Position numbers and translations under genes: made by a program | Notes under the pieces: generated by a model | What the model was told of the DNA's origin: nothing | Databases searched by the model: none | Seen by the model: the letters and a program-made list of their open reading frames with translations, nothing else | Origin: Marivirga harenae | Lineage (GTDB): Bacteria; Bacteroidota; Bacteroidia; Cytophagales; Cyclobacteriaceae | Direction of reading: 5' to 3' | Length of the DNA stretch: 64,000 bases | Assembly (NCBI RefSeq): GCF_030534335.1 | Contig: NZ_CP130565.1 | Coordinates: 2,873,501 to 2,937,500, forward strand | In this document: positions 37,003-46,348 of the stretch, in pieces | Layout: every line of letters starts with the position of its first letter | How positions within the stretch are numbered: position 1 is the stretch's first letter

Positions 37003-37407
37003 TTAAATAAGGGAAGGGGGACCGCGGTAAGAGAAGCTACTGTTGAATAAAGTTTGAATAACTTCATCGTCAACCTGAACTTGTGTTAATATATCATTTC
37101 CAACTTGTGAGAAATCAAAATCAGTAATTGCAGGAATGAAGAACAATATATCATTACTACTCAGGCTTCTTTGATTAGCGTGTTTAGCTGATGCTGAATT
37201 GTTGTTTTGATAATTATCGAGATGATTAGCACCTAAATTAATATGAAAACCGACTTTTAATAAATCTAGTGGAGACTGAATCGGTTCCTTTTCTATAATT
37301 TCTTGAATATCAAATTTTTCACTGCTGTGGTGATGTGGTACAAAGCTGTGCAACAGTAAAATACTTACTGCAATACTAATGAGCGATATGCTAACAAACT
37401 TTTTCAT
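37003..37407 (-). CDS. Small exported protein with a His-triplet, first gene of the metal-efflux operon
   Basis: The 134-residue product begins with a hydrophobic signal segment (MKKFVSISLISIAVSILLLHSFVP) directly followed by HHHSS, then an acidic/Asn-rich region and a C-terminal hydrophobic patch ending YRGPPSLI. I know no named family, but small proteins with the HSFVPHHH and RxPP end often precede metal efflux genes in Bacteroidota (from memory, not checked). The stop lies 47 nt before the pump start, so one operon is likely. A periplasmic metal-binding or sensing role is a guess from the histidines and context. Confidence 0.65.
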   Translation of the reverse strand: MKKFVSISLISIAVSILLLHSFVPHHHSSEKFDIQEIIEKEPIQSPLDLLKVGFHINLGANHLDNYQNNNSASAKHANQRSLSSNDILFFIPAITDFDFSQVGNDILTQVQVDDEVIQTLFNSSFSYRGPPSLI

Positions 37408-37427
37408 TTTTAAAAGGTGTAAAAGAA

Positions 37428-37468
37428 TTAGACAAACTTAGCAATTCTTCATGCGGTTCGTTGTCTAA
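37428..37468 (-). promoter_or_regulatory. Promoter -7 element overlapped by an inverted repeat, metal-efflux operon
   Basis: On the minus strand TAAGTTTG (37440-37433) is an exact TANNTTTG element about 25 nt before the small protein's ATG. Perfect 8-bp arms TTAGACAA (37428-37435) and TTGTCTAA (37461-37468) flank it; one arm overlaps the -7 element and the other lies about 33 bp upstream. That arrangement suits an operator. Alternatively the same repeat, followed by TTCTTTT, is a weak terminator for the upstream T9SS-protein operon. Confidence 0.4.
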
Positions 37469-37496
37469 ATAAACTTTCACTCTTCACTTTATGTAC

Positions 37497-39422
37497 TCAT
37501 TTGTCCAAAAAAAGTTTTAAAGTCGACATCATATTTCCTTTTCTAATTTGGACCAAGTACAAATTATCGGATAGTGCACTGATATCTAACTCACCTTTCT
37601 GATTGAAATTGTTAGATTGGAATTGTAGACGACCTTGTAGATCATAGATTTTAATCTCATCCCAGCTGTCAGTAAATTTTAATTTACCTCTATTTGGATT
37701 TGGGTAGACCTTAATATTCCATTCATTATCTAATGGTTTCTTATTTGACACTGTAATTCTTGATTTATTGAAAACCGGCCTAATCATCACACTACCTTGT
37801 AAAACAGTATTGGGTTCCCACGAGCCGCTTCGATTATAAAAAAGATTATTAGCACTATTCGTATTTTTATCAAAACCGATTGAAAGTGGATCGTCATTTT
37901 CTTCTCTGTACCCAATGTAAAAATCTCCTCTTAACATGACCGGTCTATCAAATTCAAATCGTTGAAACTGATTGATTGCAGTACTTTGGTTTAGAAGGAC
38001 ATTTTGAGCCCGTAAAATATCGTCTGTACTAGTGCTAAGATTGTTCCAAACTAATAGTGTGATATTTTGTGTAGATGCATTTTGAGCTATATTGGGTGTA
38101 TAAATGTCAATTCCTGTCAGTATTTGCTCTCCGATCATTTCATACCCTTGAGCTAGTAAAAAATTCCTTGAATTCAACTGAACTCTAGACTCTGCAGTTC
38201 CGTCATCATAGGCGTAATAGTCATGGAGAGGGATAATGGTTGAGATGGTATCATTCTGCCTAAAACTAAGGTCTGGATAGTATCTGGCAACACCGTCTAT
38301 GGTTTCAAAAAAGAGACTGTCATTTGTTCCTAAATTAAATTGGAAATTTAGATAGACTGAATCCTCAGTTTCTTTTTCTGTCAATAAATAATTGATAAAG
38401 TCAGTTTTATTTCGTGCTTGAAAAGTGAATCTTGCGGTATCTTGTAAATCAGTTAAAAATACTCCATTCACATCCAAGGAATCGATTATTACATTAGGCT
38501 TTAAAGTGTCGAATACTACACTGAAAAACTCTGTCCCAAAAGAAAAATTGTTCGCGTTTCCAGCCCAAAGGTTGTTGTAAATGAATTCTGAAGTTTGAAG
38601 GTTTTCATCCAACCATTCAGCTTCTAAATGATGGAGTGGTATGGCGTTATAATCCTTAAAAGGAGTACTTGCTTTTCGTGAGAAGGTTCGGTCTTCGTAA
38701 GAATCGTAGGCATTATCCTGAGTATTAACGGGTGTATTTCCCTCATTTAAATAAATGTAATCTAAATTCCAAACATCAAAGTCACCAGCCAAGTTGCCTG
38801 AGACTTCAAACTTGAATTGAAAACCAGAATGAAAAAAACTACTATCATTTACTCTTTCAAAATGTTGAGAGAATAATGAAGGTTCAATTCTTGCATTGCC
38901 GCTAAATCCATGTACTTGAATCCATTTTCCTTCACTATTCTTAAAGCTTAACTTCAGGGAGTCTTGGTTGTCGGGTGCAAATCCCCCAAATCCTTCTTGC
39001 CAGAAAAAGCTTAGGTTAACGTTTGAATTTAGGGTGAAATTTGAGAGATCAATAGGTTGAGATACAAGGCTATCACCTACACCATTGTCTCCAGCATCAG
39101 TATTGTAGGCCAACCCTTGGCCATCAAAACCGTCCAAACTTGCCACCTTATTGGAAGGGGGCAAGTAGGTATAGCCGCTATTTACAAATACATTTTGACT
39201 ATTTATCCAAAGGCTACTATCAGGAAAACTACTATGATTTGAAAAATCATCCCAGAACGGCAAGGAAATAGTATCTATTTCAATTATTCTTTGCTCTAGA
39301 GAAGGGGTGTTTTGACTTTCATAATGAGGAACTGCCTTTTCGCTTATTTGAGCATTTGCACTCATGAATGAAAAGAAAACAAGACCAATGATATAAAAAT
39401 TTTGCAGCCAGTTGAGTTTCAT
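37497..39422 (-). CDS. T9SS-secreted protein of unknown function
   Basis: The 641-residue product has a signal peptide (MKLNWLQNF to MSANAQ) and a C-terminal type A sorting domain (WNIKVYPNPNRGKLKF, IKIYDLQGRL, ISALSDNLYLVQIRKG), so it should cross the outer membrane through the type IX system and be surface-anchored or released. Between them is beta-rich sequence with a MAM/concanavalin-like stretch (LSFFWQEGFGGFAPDNQDSLKLSF, about 130-230). No catalytic motif is visible. It overlaps the PASTA gene by 4 nt as the last gene of a Ddl-PASTA-T9SS operon. An envelope-related role fits the context but is unproven. Confidence 0.82.
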   Translation of the reverse strand: MKLNWLQNFYIIGLVFFSFMSANAQISEKAVPHYESQNTPSLEQRIIEIDTISLPFWDDFSNHSSFPDSSLWINSQNVFVNSGYTYLPPSNKVASLDGFDGQGLAYNTDAGDNGVGDSLVSQPIDLSNFTLNSNVNLSFFWQEGFGGFAPDNQDSLKLSFKNSEGKWIQVHGFSGNARIEPSLFSQHFERVNDSSFFHSGFQFKFEVSGNLAGDFDVWNLDYIYLNEGNTPVNTQDNAYDSYEDRTFSRKASTPFKDYNAIPLHHLEAEWLDENLQTSEFIYNNLWAGNANNFSFGTEFFSVVFDTLKPNVIIDSLDVNGVFLTDLQDTARFTFQARNKTDFINYLLTEKETEDSVYLNFQFNLGTNDSLFFETIDGVARYYPDLSFRQNDTISTIIPLHDYYAYDDGTAESRVQLNSRNFLLAQGYEMIGEQILTGIDIYTPNIAQNASTQNITLLVWNNLSTSTDDILRAQNVLLNQSTAINQFQRFEFDRPVMLRGDFYIGYREENDDPLSIGFDKNTNSANNLFYNRSGSWEPNTVLQGSVMIRPVFNKSRITVSNKKPLDNEWNIKVYPNPNRGKLKFTDSWDEIKIYDLQGRLQFQSNNFNQKGELDISALSDNLYLVQIRKGNMMSTLKLFLDK

Positions 39423-40207
39423 ATCTCATCAGGTGTCAATATTTCGTCTTTGTTTTTGGGAGCAACTACCCAAATATCAACAGTATTTCCAGTCCTAACT
39501 GAAGTCCCTGATTCTGGATATTGTTGGAGGACTATTCCCCCTGCTTTTTCATCATCCTCTCTCGTTCTTACTTTACCTAACTGCAATCCGCTTCCAATAA
39601 TGATAAATTCAGCGTCCTCTTTATTATTCCCAACCAACTCGGGCATAGAGAATGGCCTTCCGTTACCATTACCAATTACCAAATCTATTGTTGAGCCTTT
39701 AGGAATATCTGCACCGGCTGCAATTTCTTCTCCATCTACCTTTTGTTTTAAAACTGCATTTTGAAATTCGTGCGGTTCATAAGTGATTTTACCTAACAAA
39801 AGGCCATAGCTTTCCAATACCATTTGAGCATTTTTCAAAGAGCCATCAACTAATTTCGGCATTTTCACATTTGGTGGACTAGTCGCATTCAGAGAAACGT
39901 AAATCTTTCTATTTTCTTTCACCTTCTTTCCTTCTTTAGGATTTTGACTTAATACGGTCAAAGGTGGATATTCCGTTGAAAAGCCTGAATCTGCTGTGAC
40001 TTCAAATCTTAAATCCCTTTCTAGTAAAAATTCATCTAATTCATCCAAATGAACTCCTTCAAGTTTAGGCACGGTAATACTTTCACCATGATGAGTAGTA
40101 ACAGGTAAATAGATATAGAAAAAAGTTAATATGATGACAAAACCTATGCCCACGATCAGGCCCAGGTGCAGAAATAGATCTTTTAAAGAATTAGCTTTTA
40201 GCTTCAT
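39419..40207 (-). CDS. Membrane-anchored protein with three PASTA domains
   Basis: The 262-residue product has a short cytoplasmic tail, one membrane segment (about 10-33, LFLHLGLIVGIGFVIILTFF) and three PASTA repeats outside (about 42-110, 113-180 and 184-252). Each starts with a P-LVG-like motif (VPKLEGVHLDEL, MPKLVDGSLKNA, MPELVGNNKEDA) and ends with xxGTxVxLxV-type strands. PASTA domains bind uncrosslinked peptidoglycan or muropeptides. There is no kinase domain, unlike PknB/Stk proteins. It overlaps the double-Ddl gene by 4 nt upstream and the T9SS gene by 4 nt downstream, which links it to D-Ala-D-Ala metabolism. Confidence 0.87.
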   Translation of the reverse strand: MKLKANSLKDLFLHLGLIVGIGFVIILTFFYIYLPVTTHHGESITVPKLEGVHLDELDEFLLERDLRFEVTADSGFSTEYPPLTVLSQNPKEGKKVKENRKIYVSLNATSPPNVKMPKLVDGSLKNAQMVLESYGLLLGKITYEPHEFQNAVLKQKVDGEEIAAGADIPKGSTIDLVIGNGNGRPFSMPELVGNNKEDAEFIIIGSGLQLGKVRTREDDEKAGGIVLQQYPESGTSVRTGNTVDIWVVAPKNKDEILTPDEI

Positions 40208-42888
40208 TTTGCTATTGTTTGTTTTTTCATTTTTTCAGTTCCAAAAGACAGTATTTTATCAATAAAATCATAGGGCTTGTAGCCATTGATTGCTGTTTGA
40301 TGAAAAATACAAGTTGCCGGAGTCATGCCCGGCAACGAGTTAACTTCAATAATAATAGTTTCTGCACTTAAATCCTCATAAACTCTTACAAAAGCATCAA
40401 TACGCGCATAACCTGTGATATTAAGTACCTCTGCTGTTTTCTTTAATGTATTTTTTACTTGCTCAGCTACTATTTTGTAATGTTCATGCTCTGGAGTATA
40501 TCTCGCTGGTGTTATGTTTTGCCCTTCACCAGCCAAGAATTTTTCTTCTAAACTTAAGACTTCACCACCTGCTAACGCTTCTGACGGCTCAAATATTTCA
40601 TATTCTATACTTCCATCTTGTTGAAAATGCGTTAATAGTCCTCCAGTGATTTCCAGGAAATATTTAGCGTCTTTCTTTTCAATAAGTTCTTCAAGTAGAA
40701 AGAAATTCTTTTGTGGAAACTCTTCGTTCTTCTTTAATTTTAAGATATTAGCTAGGTCTTCAATAAAATCAGCCTTTGGTCTGAACATCATGCCTGCAAA
40801 AGCTTCTAATTCAGTTCTATTTTTTATTTTCTTAACTGCTGAACTACAACCATCATCTGCTGGTTTAGCAATTAATGGATACCTAAGCTGCTTTTCTATG
40901 GCCTCAATTTCAGTCGTGTGATTGCTGTGCCATTTTTCTTCATAAACCAAACGATGGTCAGCAACTAATATCCCAGCATTCCTCAAGATTTCATTGGTGT
41001 CGTATTTGTTGATCGTAATTTTTGAGCTTTCTACATCAGATCCATTATATGGGATGTTTAATTTCTCTAATTTAGCTTGTACCGCACCATCTTCTCCCGG
41101 TCTTCCATGTAAAGCTATGAAAGCCACGTCTATCAATTCTGGTAAATCTTGATATGATATTTTTTGGAATTCCGTTACGCTTGAAGCTACATATTTTTCA
41201 GTGACTTCATTACTTTCAAATTTGATTTGGGCAATAATGGGATGAATATGATAATCTTTAATTTTATCCTTTATGTCATCCGCATTGTCTTTCAACATTA
41301 TATTTATTGGCAACACATAAAGTTCATGCTGATCTTCATTTCCACTTAGGAATATTGGGATCGGTAAATATTTTTCTGAAGAGGAAAGTTTTTCATATAT
41401 ATTTCGACCACTTTCTACTGATATATGTCTTTCAGTAGAAAAGCCACCCATAATAACCCCTACATTGATTTTCTTTTGTGCTTCATTTTTCAATCCTTCC
41501 AGAGCTTTGTCTAACTGTTTAATCATTTTTTGAAGTTCAAAATGATGCTTTCCGGTCTTTAATCTCGCCTGTAATGAAGTCCTTATTATATAACTTAAAA
41601 ACTGAGAGGGGTTGAGTCCGATTTCTGCAGCCTGATGAAAGAAAAATGAAGAAGGAAGCATGCCTGAAGTAGTATTAGGATCGTTTAAAAACACCTTTCC
41701 TGAATCCGTAATGAAGCCATCTATTCTTGCATATACATCTATTTGTAGTGCTTTAAATAAGTCTGAGCATTTCGTTCTGATTTTCTCTATAATATCTTGA
41801 GGAGCGTTGATAGGAGTGATTTTTCTGCTGATACCGGGTAAATATTTGGATCGATAGTCAAAAACATCTTTTCCTTTTCTAATCTCTGTTGGAGGTAGGG
41901 CTATGGGACGACCATTCTCATCTTGAATAACGATGCAAGAAAATTCTTTCCCTTCAATAAAAGATTCAATTAATAAGGAATCTTCAGAATCAATAGCTTT
42001 TAGTAATATTCTTTCCTTTTTTGATGATATGCTATTGTTTAAATACTGAAGCAGTTCGTTAGGTGTGTAAATAATTTCTTCTTCTATGATTACTGGAAGA
42101 CCGATTCCTTCTCGAATATCTACCAATTTAACTATGAAACCTACTTTATCTTCGTGGCTATATTGAGCCCAATCTGAAGTCGTTATTTCTAGCTCAAAGA
42201 AGCTTTTTTGAATCAATCTCTCAAAGCGTGATAAATTATCTTCATCAAGTATACTGACGCCAATGGAAGATCCTTGGTGAGGTGCTTTAATTACCAATGG
42301 AAGGCCAATGTCATCTTTCAGTTTTTGAAAAATGATTTCATGTGGTTGAATATCCCAATCTGCTTTGTTTAAAATAATACTTTTAGGCCCTTCGAATCCA
42401 GCTTGCTGTAGAAATTGCCTTTGAGCAATCTTACTGATTCCAATTGAGGAAGGCAAAATCCCTGCGCCACTGAATGGGATACCATACCACTCTAAAATCC
42501 CTTGAATATTACCATCTTCTCCATAGGGCCCATGGAGAGATAGAAAGGCAAAGTCTATGTATTTATGAAAATCGGATGGATTTATTTTTCGACCAACCTC
42601 AGAGATAAGCTTATCCCATTGCTCATTTGAAATATTTCTTAAAGATTCAGCATAAATTTGAATCGGGAGTTCGGATTTTGGTAAAGAATTTACTGGAGGA
42701 TAAAAATCTCTGATTGTGCCTTTATATATGTACTGCCAATCTAACAAAATGAAATGACCTTTGCTATCTATAAAAATAGGAACGGCAGTAAATACTGATT
42801 TGTTAAGGTTGTCATAGACGGTCCTACCACCCGCAAAAGAGATTTCTCGTTCTCGTGATTGACCTCCAAAAAAAATTCCAATTCTCAT
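40204..42888 (-). CDS. Tandem D-alanine-D-alanine ligase-like protein (two fused ATP-grasp modules)
   Basis: The 894-residue product is two Ddl-like modules end to end; a single Ddl has about 300-370 residues. Module 1 (1 to about 465) begins MRIGIFFGGQSREREIS and has SLHGPYGEDGNIQG and KAPHQGSSIGVS. Its metal-ligand motif reads D403-P-N405-TTSGM instead of the usual E-x-N. Module 2 (from about 474, INVGVIMGGFSTERHIS) has ALHGRPGEDGAVQAKLE, AKPADDGCSSAV and a canonical E848-V-N850-SLPGMT. Module 2 therefore looks like a standard D-Ala-D-Ala ligase, while module 1 may be altered in metal use or substrate. It is first in a Ddl-PASTA-T9SS operon. A gene symbol is left off because the double form is unusual. 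Confidence 0.85.
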   Translation of the reverse strand: MRIGIFFGGQSREREISFAGGRTVYDNLNKSVFTAVPIFIDSKGHFILLDWQYIYKGTIRDFYPPVNSLPKSELPIQIYAESLRNISNEQWDKLISEVGRKINPSDFHKYIDFAFLSLHGPYGEDGNIQGILEWYGIPFSGAGILPSSIGISKIAQRQFLQQAGFEGPKSIILNKADWDIQPHEIIFQKLKDDIGLPLVIKAPHQGSSIGVSILDEDNLSRFERLIQKSFFELEITTSDWAQYSHEDKVGFIVKLVDIREGIGLPVIIEEEIIYTPNELLQYLNNSISSKKERILLKAIDSEDSLLIESFIEGKEFSCIVIQDENGRPIALPPTEIRKGKDVFDYRSKYLPGISRKITPINAPQDIIEKIRTKCSDLFKALQIDVYARIDGFITDSGKVFLNDPNTTSGMLPSSFFFHQAAEIGLNPSQFLSYIIRTSLQARLKTGKHHFELQKMIKQLDKALEGLKNEAQKKINVGVIMGGFSTERHISVESGRNIYEKLSSSEKYLPIPIFLSGNEDQHELYVLPINIMLKDNADDIKDKIKDYHIHPIIAQIKFESNEVTEKYVASSVTEFQKISYQDLPELIDVAFIALHGRPGEDGAVQAKLEKLNIPYNGSDVESSKITINKYDTNEILRNAGILVADHRLVYEEKWHSNHTTEIEAIEKQLRYPLIAKPADDGCSSAVKKIKNRTELEAFAGMMFRPKADFIEDLANILKLKKNEEFPQKNFFLLEELIEKKDAKYFLEITGGLLTHFQQDGSIEYEIFEPSEALAGGEVLSLEEKFLAGEGQNITPARYTPEHEHYKIVAEQVKNTLKKTAEVLNITGYARIDAFVRVYEDLSAETIIIEVNSLPGMTPATCIFHQTAINGYKPYDFIDKILSFGTEKMKKQTIAK

Positions 42889-42991
42889 TTAATGTTGTTT
42901 TACTGAAATGTAAAAATAACATATCAATTAAGAATTTACCTCATGATTTACGAATAGTGAATTTAATTTTGATGTTTTCTTATTTAGCGCC

Positions 42992-45943
42992 TTATTTTTG
43001 GATGATAAACCTTTCACTAGCTGTCATTCTTTTGGTATTGAGTCTCAATATATACATGCCGTCTGCCAATTGTGAAATATTAAAGTTGATATATTGGTTT
43101 AAGATTTTTGGTTCAGTAAATTCTAACATTACCTTTCCTCTCATATCCAAAATCTGGAAAAAACCTTCTTCCGCAACGTCCAGATTTAAATGTAAATTTA
43201 GGTCGTTTTTAGCAGGATTGGGATAAATCACAAAAGGCTTGGCAGTGTTAGGATACGGAGGTGGGGGAGACTGACCTACAAAGAAGGTAATGTTTTTTAA
43301 ATACAAATTATGTCCATTGTCATGAGTTACTTTGAATGCTAAACGAATTTTTTCTCTAAATACATAAGGCGATAGATCAATAAATTCATTTCTCCATATT
43401 AATTGATTCGAAACATCATTACCGAAAGATGTAGCTAAGGAATCTCCTGATTTACTATAAATTAAAGTATTGAAATTTTTCCCATTGATATCTGAAATGT
43501 ATATCTCAAATTTTTCTGCTTGTCTAAATGCTTTTCTATAGGATATATCGAAAATAAGGCCTAGATAATTGGTATTGCTTACATCCATAAGAGGACTTAT
43601 CAACCAATCTTCAGAATCTTCTTTCGTAATTGCAGAAGAATTACTGTTTACGGCAAGATTGTTACTACTGTACGTCCATCCAGCATCTTTATCAGGATTA
43701 AAATCAAACCAATTGTCATTATTATTATCCTTTAAACTTAATCTCAAAGGAGGCAATTCTTCAAAACAATTATTCTCAAAAGGCAAATAGAATGTATTAA
43801 CAACTTCTTCTTCCAAGTCGTTAGTAATGGCCCGAACTTCATATTCTCCAATATTTTGCTCTGGCTGTGCAATCAATATATCCACTATGCTTTCCTGCCC
43901 GGAAATTAGAACTTCATTATTCAAAATATATTCTTTTACGATCTCATCTTGATTTCGTATTTCGATTTTGTAATTATTAATGTTTTCTCTGCCAACATTT
44001 TTGACAGTCAATTTCCCTGCCAATATCTCATCGCAGAAAAGTGGATTAATGTCGTCCCATTTTATAATTTCTATTTCTTTATTCTTTTTGCTAGACTCTT
44101 CAACTTTGAACTCGCTGATGTAAAAATTATTAGATAATCTGTTTTCAGCTACAATGCTAAAACTGACAGATTCTTCATTTTTAAGTCTGTTAAGATCAAT
44201 TTTTAAGGTGTCCCAATCTAGACGGTGTTTTGGTGTGAAAAGAGAGTCAATTTCATAGGCTGTAGATATATCCGTTATGCTATTGGTGAAGATTAGGTCA
44301 TTGAAAGTTCGTCCACAATCATAGGATGCGTATATACTAATTTTGTTTGGAATGGAATCACCTACTTGTGCAAAAATGAAGCTAAGTTCAGGCACATCAA
44401 TAGTGGTGAAATCAAAAATTGGGGAAACAATTTGGTCAATTTCACCAAAATTTTGACGGTTATCAAAGAAAGGTATTCCTAAGCCTGCGTCAAATAGCTG
44501 CCAGGTCTCCTCGCTATCTGGGTTTCTTACAAACCAAGGGATAATGTTATTTTGAAATTTCTTTTCGTAAGGGAGACTTGCGGCCTCCAGTTTTTGATAA
44601 TATTCTATTTTTTGGTTGTTTTCAAGCCGCTCATCTTCAAAGCTTCCCTCCAAATTTACTCTGTAAAATAGAGAATACTGCCCAGTATCCTCAAAATTTA
44701 GTAAAGAAAAGTAGACAATTTTTTCTTCACCACTTTCCAAGGTTTCATTGTATTCCAATGTTTCTTCCAAAACCCCATCAATAAACAATTGAACTGTAAA
44801 ATCCTCAACTGGAAATATTCCCTGGTTCTTAATGATTATTTGGGGGTTGAAGTTGCCGCTGCAACTTCCGTTAAATTGAGAATTTAATTCCGACAGGCCC
44901 AAATCACGATTGAAGATTGGAGGTTCCTCCAACCCTTTTGATTCAGTAAGGCTTTTCCGTCTTGGGCTGTTTTCTACTACAGTTCGGACTCTGGATTTTT
45001 GATCCAAAGTAAAAATATTCATGCATGCATCATTAGTATAGTCCATGAAATTTTGAACCATATCCAAATTCCCGCATGTGGTCTTGCTAAGGTTACATCC
45101 TGAACTCGAACTATTTGAAGGAGGGGTATCTTCACAGAAATCATCGATAGAGCATCCTCCATCACCCCAAATATGGCGTAAACCAAAAAAGTGGCCCATT
45201 TCATGAGTTGCAGTTCTTCCTTTACTTTCAAAACTAGGGCTGTCCGGGTTTTCACCAAAGTACACATAATCGATGCTTACACCATCAATTAATCGGTTAT
45301 TACTAGCCGCATCTAAGCCTGCAAGATTTGAGACTGGAAATTCTGCCCAACCTAAGCTACCTCCAGCTAAGTCCGCAATCCAAATATTAAGGTAATCTTC
45401 TGCGGGCCAATAACTTTCTGAACTTAGTACAGCCCTTTCTTGGTAGCTGTAACTTGCTTGACTACCAGGTACCCTCACAATTCCGTTAGTTTCAAAGCCA
45501 TCGGGACTTTGTTTGGCATATATAAATTCAATTTCGAATGAAGTAGCAAGGTCCTGAAATTGCTCTAAGGTCTCACTTGCATCTACATTCAGCCGATTAA
45601 AGTCTTCATTTAAAATTTCGAGTTGACGATCTATTCTGCTTTTAAGTAGATTTCCTCCTACACCCACAGGTTCTCCATTATGAATAATATGAAATACGAC
45701 TGGAACTTGGACTACATTTTGTTGCCTTTGAGAACTGACATCTAGTGCGATTTTCTGATTAGCTATCCAGTTTTCAAAATTCTCGGTATTGAGTTCTGGA
45801 TATTTTTTTTCTCTCTCCTCTAAAATTTTTGGAACTGCACATCTTTCTTGGGCAGATAGCAGTGGCATGTTGATTAATTGAAATAAAATAAAAATACCAC
45901 TCCCAATGGTTAATTTGAAATAAGAGTGGTATAGTTTTTTCAT
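42992..45943 (-). CDS. M43-family (pappalysin) secreted zinc metalloprotease with T9SS sorting domain
   Basis: The 983-residue product has a signal peptide (MKKLYHSYFKL to PLLSAQ) and a catalytic domain whose zinc motif HEMGHFFGLRH (247-257) is the HExxHxxGxxH metzincin form. Downstream are a cysteine-rich insert (GGCSIDDFCEDTPP) and a Met-turn-like VQNFMDYTNDACMNIFT, as in cytophagalysin-type M43 proteases. After residue 350 come beta-rich CARDB/MAM-like adhesion modules (LFIDGVLEETLEYNETLESGE). The C-terminus is a type A sorting domain (FVIYPNPAKNDLNLHL, ILDMRGKVMLEF, ISQLADGMYILRL). It should be exported through T9SS and act outside the cell. It appears to be transcribed alone. Confidence 0.88.
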   Translation of the reverse strand: MKKLYHSYFKLTIGSGIFILFQLINMPLLSAQERCAVPKILEEREKKYPELNTENFENWIANQKIALDVSSQRQQNVVQVPVVFHIIHNGEPVGVGGNLLKSRIDRQLEILNEDFNRLNVDASETLEQFQDLATSFEIEFIYAKQSPDGFETNGIVRVPGSQASYSYQERAVLSSESYWPAEDYLNIWIADLAGGSLGWAEFPVSNLAGLDAASNNRLIDGVSIDYVYFGENPDSPSFESKGRTATHEMGHFFGLRHIWGDGGCSIDDFCEDTPPSNSSSSGCNLSKTTCGNLDMVQNFMDYTNDACMNIFTLDQKSRVRTVVENSPRRKSLTESKGLEEPPIFNRDLGLSELNSQFNGSCSGNFNPQIIIKNQGIFPVEDFTVQLFIDGVLEETLEYNETLESGEEKIVYFSLLNFEDTGQYSLFYRVNLEGSFEDERLENNQKIEYYQKLEAASLPYEKKFQNNIIPWFVRNPDSEETWQLFDAGLGIPFFDNRQNFGEIDQIVSPIFDFTTIDVPELSFIFAQVGDSIPNKISIYASYDCGRTFNDLIFTNSITDISTAYEIDSLFTPKHRLDWDTLKIDLNRLKNEESVSFSIVAENRLSNNFYISEFKVEESSKKNKEIEIIKWDDINPLFCDEILAGKLTVKNVGRENINNYKIEIRNQDEIVKEYILNNEVLISGQESIVDILIAQPEQNIGEYEVRAITNDLEEEVVNTFYLPFENNCFEELPPLRLSLKDNNNDNWFDFNPDKDAGWTYSSNNLAVNSNSSAITKEDSEDWLISPLMDVSNTNYLGLIFDISYRKAFRQAEKFEIYISDINGKNFNTLIYSKSGDSLATSFGNDVSNQLIWRNEFIDLSPYVFREKIRLAFKVTHDNGHNLYLKNITFFVGQSPPPPYPNTAKPFVIYPNPAKNDLNLHLNLDVAEEGFFQILDMRGKVMLEFTEPKILNQYINFNISQLADGMYILRLNTKRMTASERFIIQK

Positions 45944-46060
45944 TGGGTCTAAGTAGTTTTGTCTAAATTTAATTAGACTCTAAATTAAAACCAAGGATTA
46001 CGTTATAACTTAATTCAGTGCATAATTTTCTTTTGAATTTAATGTTAATTCAAAATAATA

Positions 46061-46336
46061 TTAACGCATTGTTTCTGGTAGTTCAGCGTTTGGGTCATCT
46101 GCAGAAGTGATGTTTATAGCCTCAACTGCTGTTACTTCCGGTACTGCTTTTTTAACTGCCTCTTCCACGCCTGCTTTTAATGTCATCGTGGACATAGGAC
46201 AGTTGCCACAAGCACCTAACAATTCCAGCCGCAAGAGTCCCTCATTTAAATCTAAAATTTTCACGTTACCACCATCAGCTTCTAAATAAGGCCTAATGGA
46301 ATCTAATGCTTTCTCTATTCTATCTAAAACATCCAT
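46061..46336 (-). CDS. NifU-like Fe-S scaffold protein (Nfu domain)
   Basis: The 91-residue product is a single NifU C-terminal domain, with RIEKALDSIRPYLEADGGNVKILDL followed by the CxxC cluster ligands in GACGNCPMST (Cys43, Cys46). Such proteins carry or deliver [4Fe-4S] clusters to target enzymes. It lies 12 nt after the Mrp-type ATPase gene, an Fe-S cluster carrier from a related pathway, so the two probably form a small Fe-S delivery operon. Length is normal for stand-alone Nfu proteins. Confidence 0.9.
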   Translation of the reverse strand: MDVLDRIEKALDSIRPYLEADGGNVKILDLNEGLLRLELLGACGNCPMSTMTLKAGVEEAVKKAVPEVTAVEAINITSADDPNAELPETMR

Positions 46337-46348
46337 AATTTATTGATT

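Noticed and set aside
39419-40207. PASTA Ser/Thr kinase
   Set aside because: The cytoplasmic part has only about ten residues; there is no kinase domain here or in the neighbouring genes.
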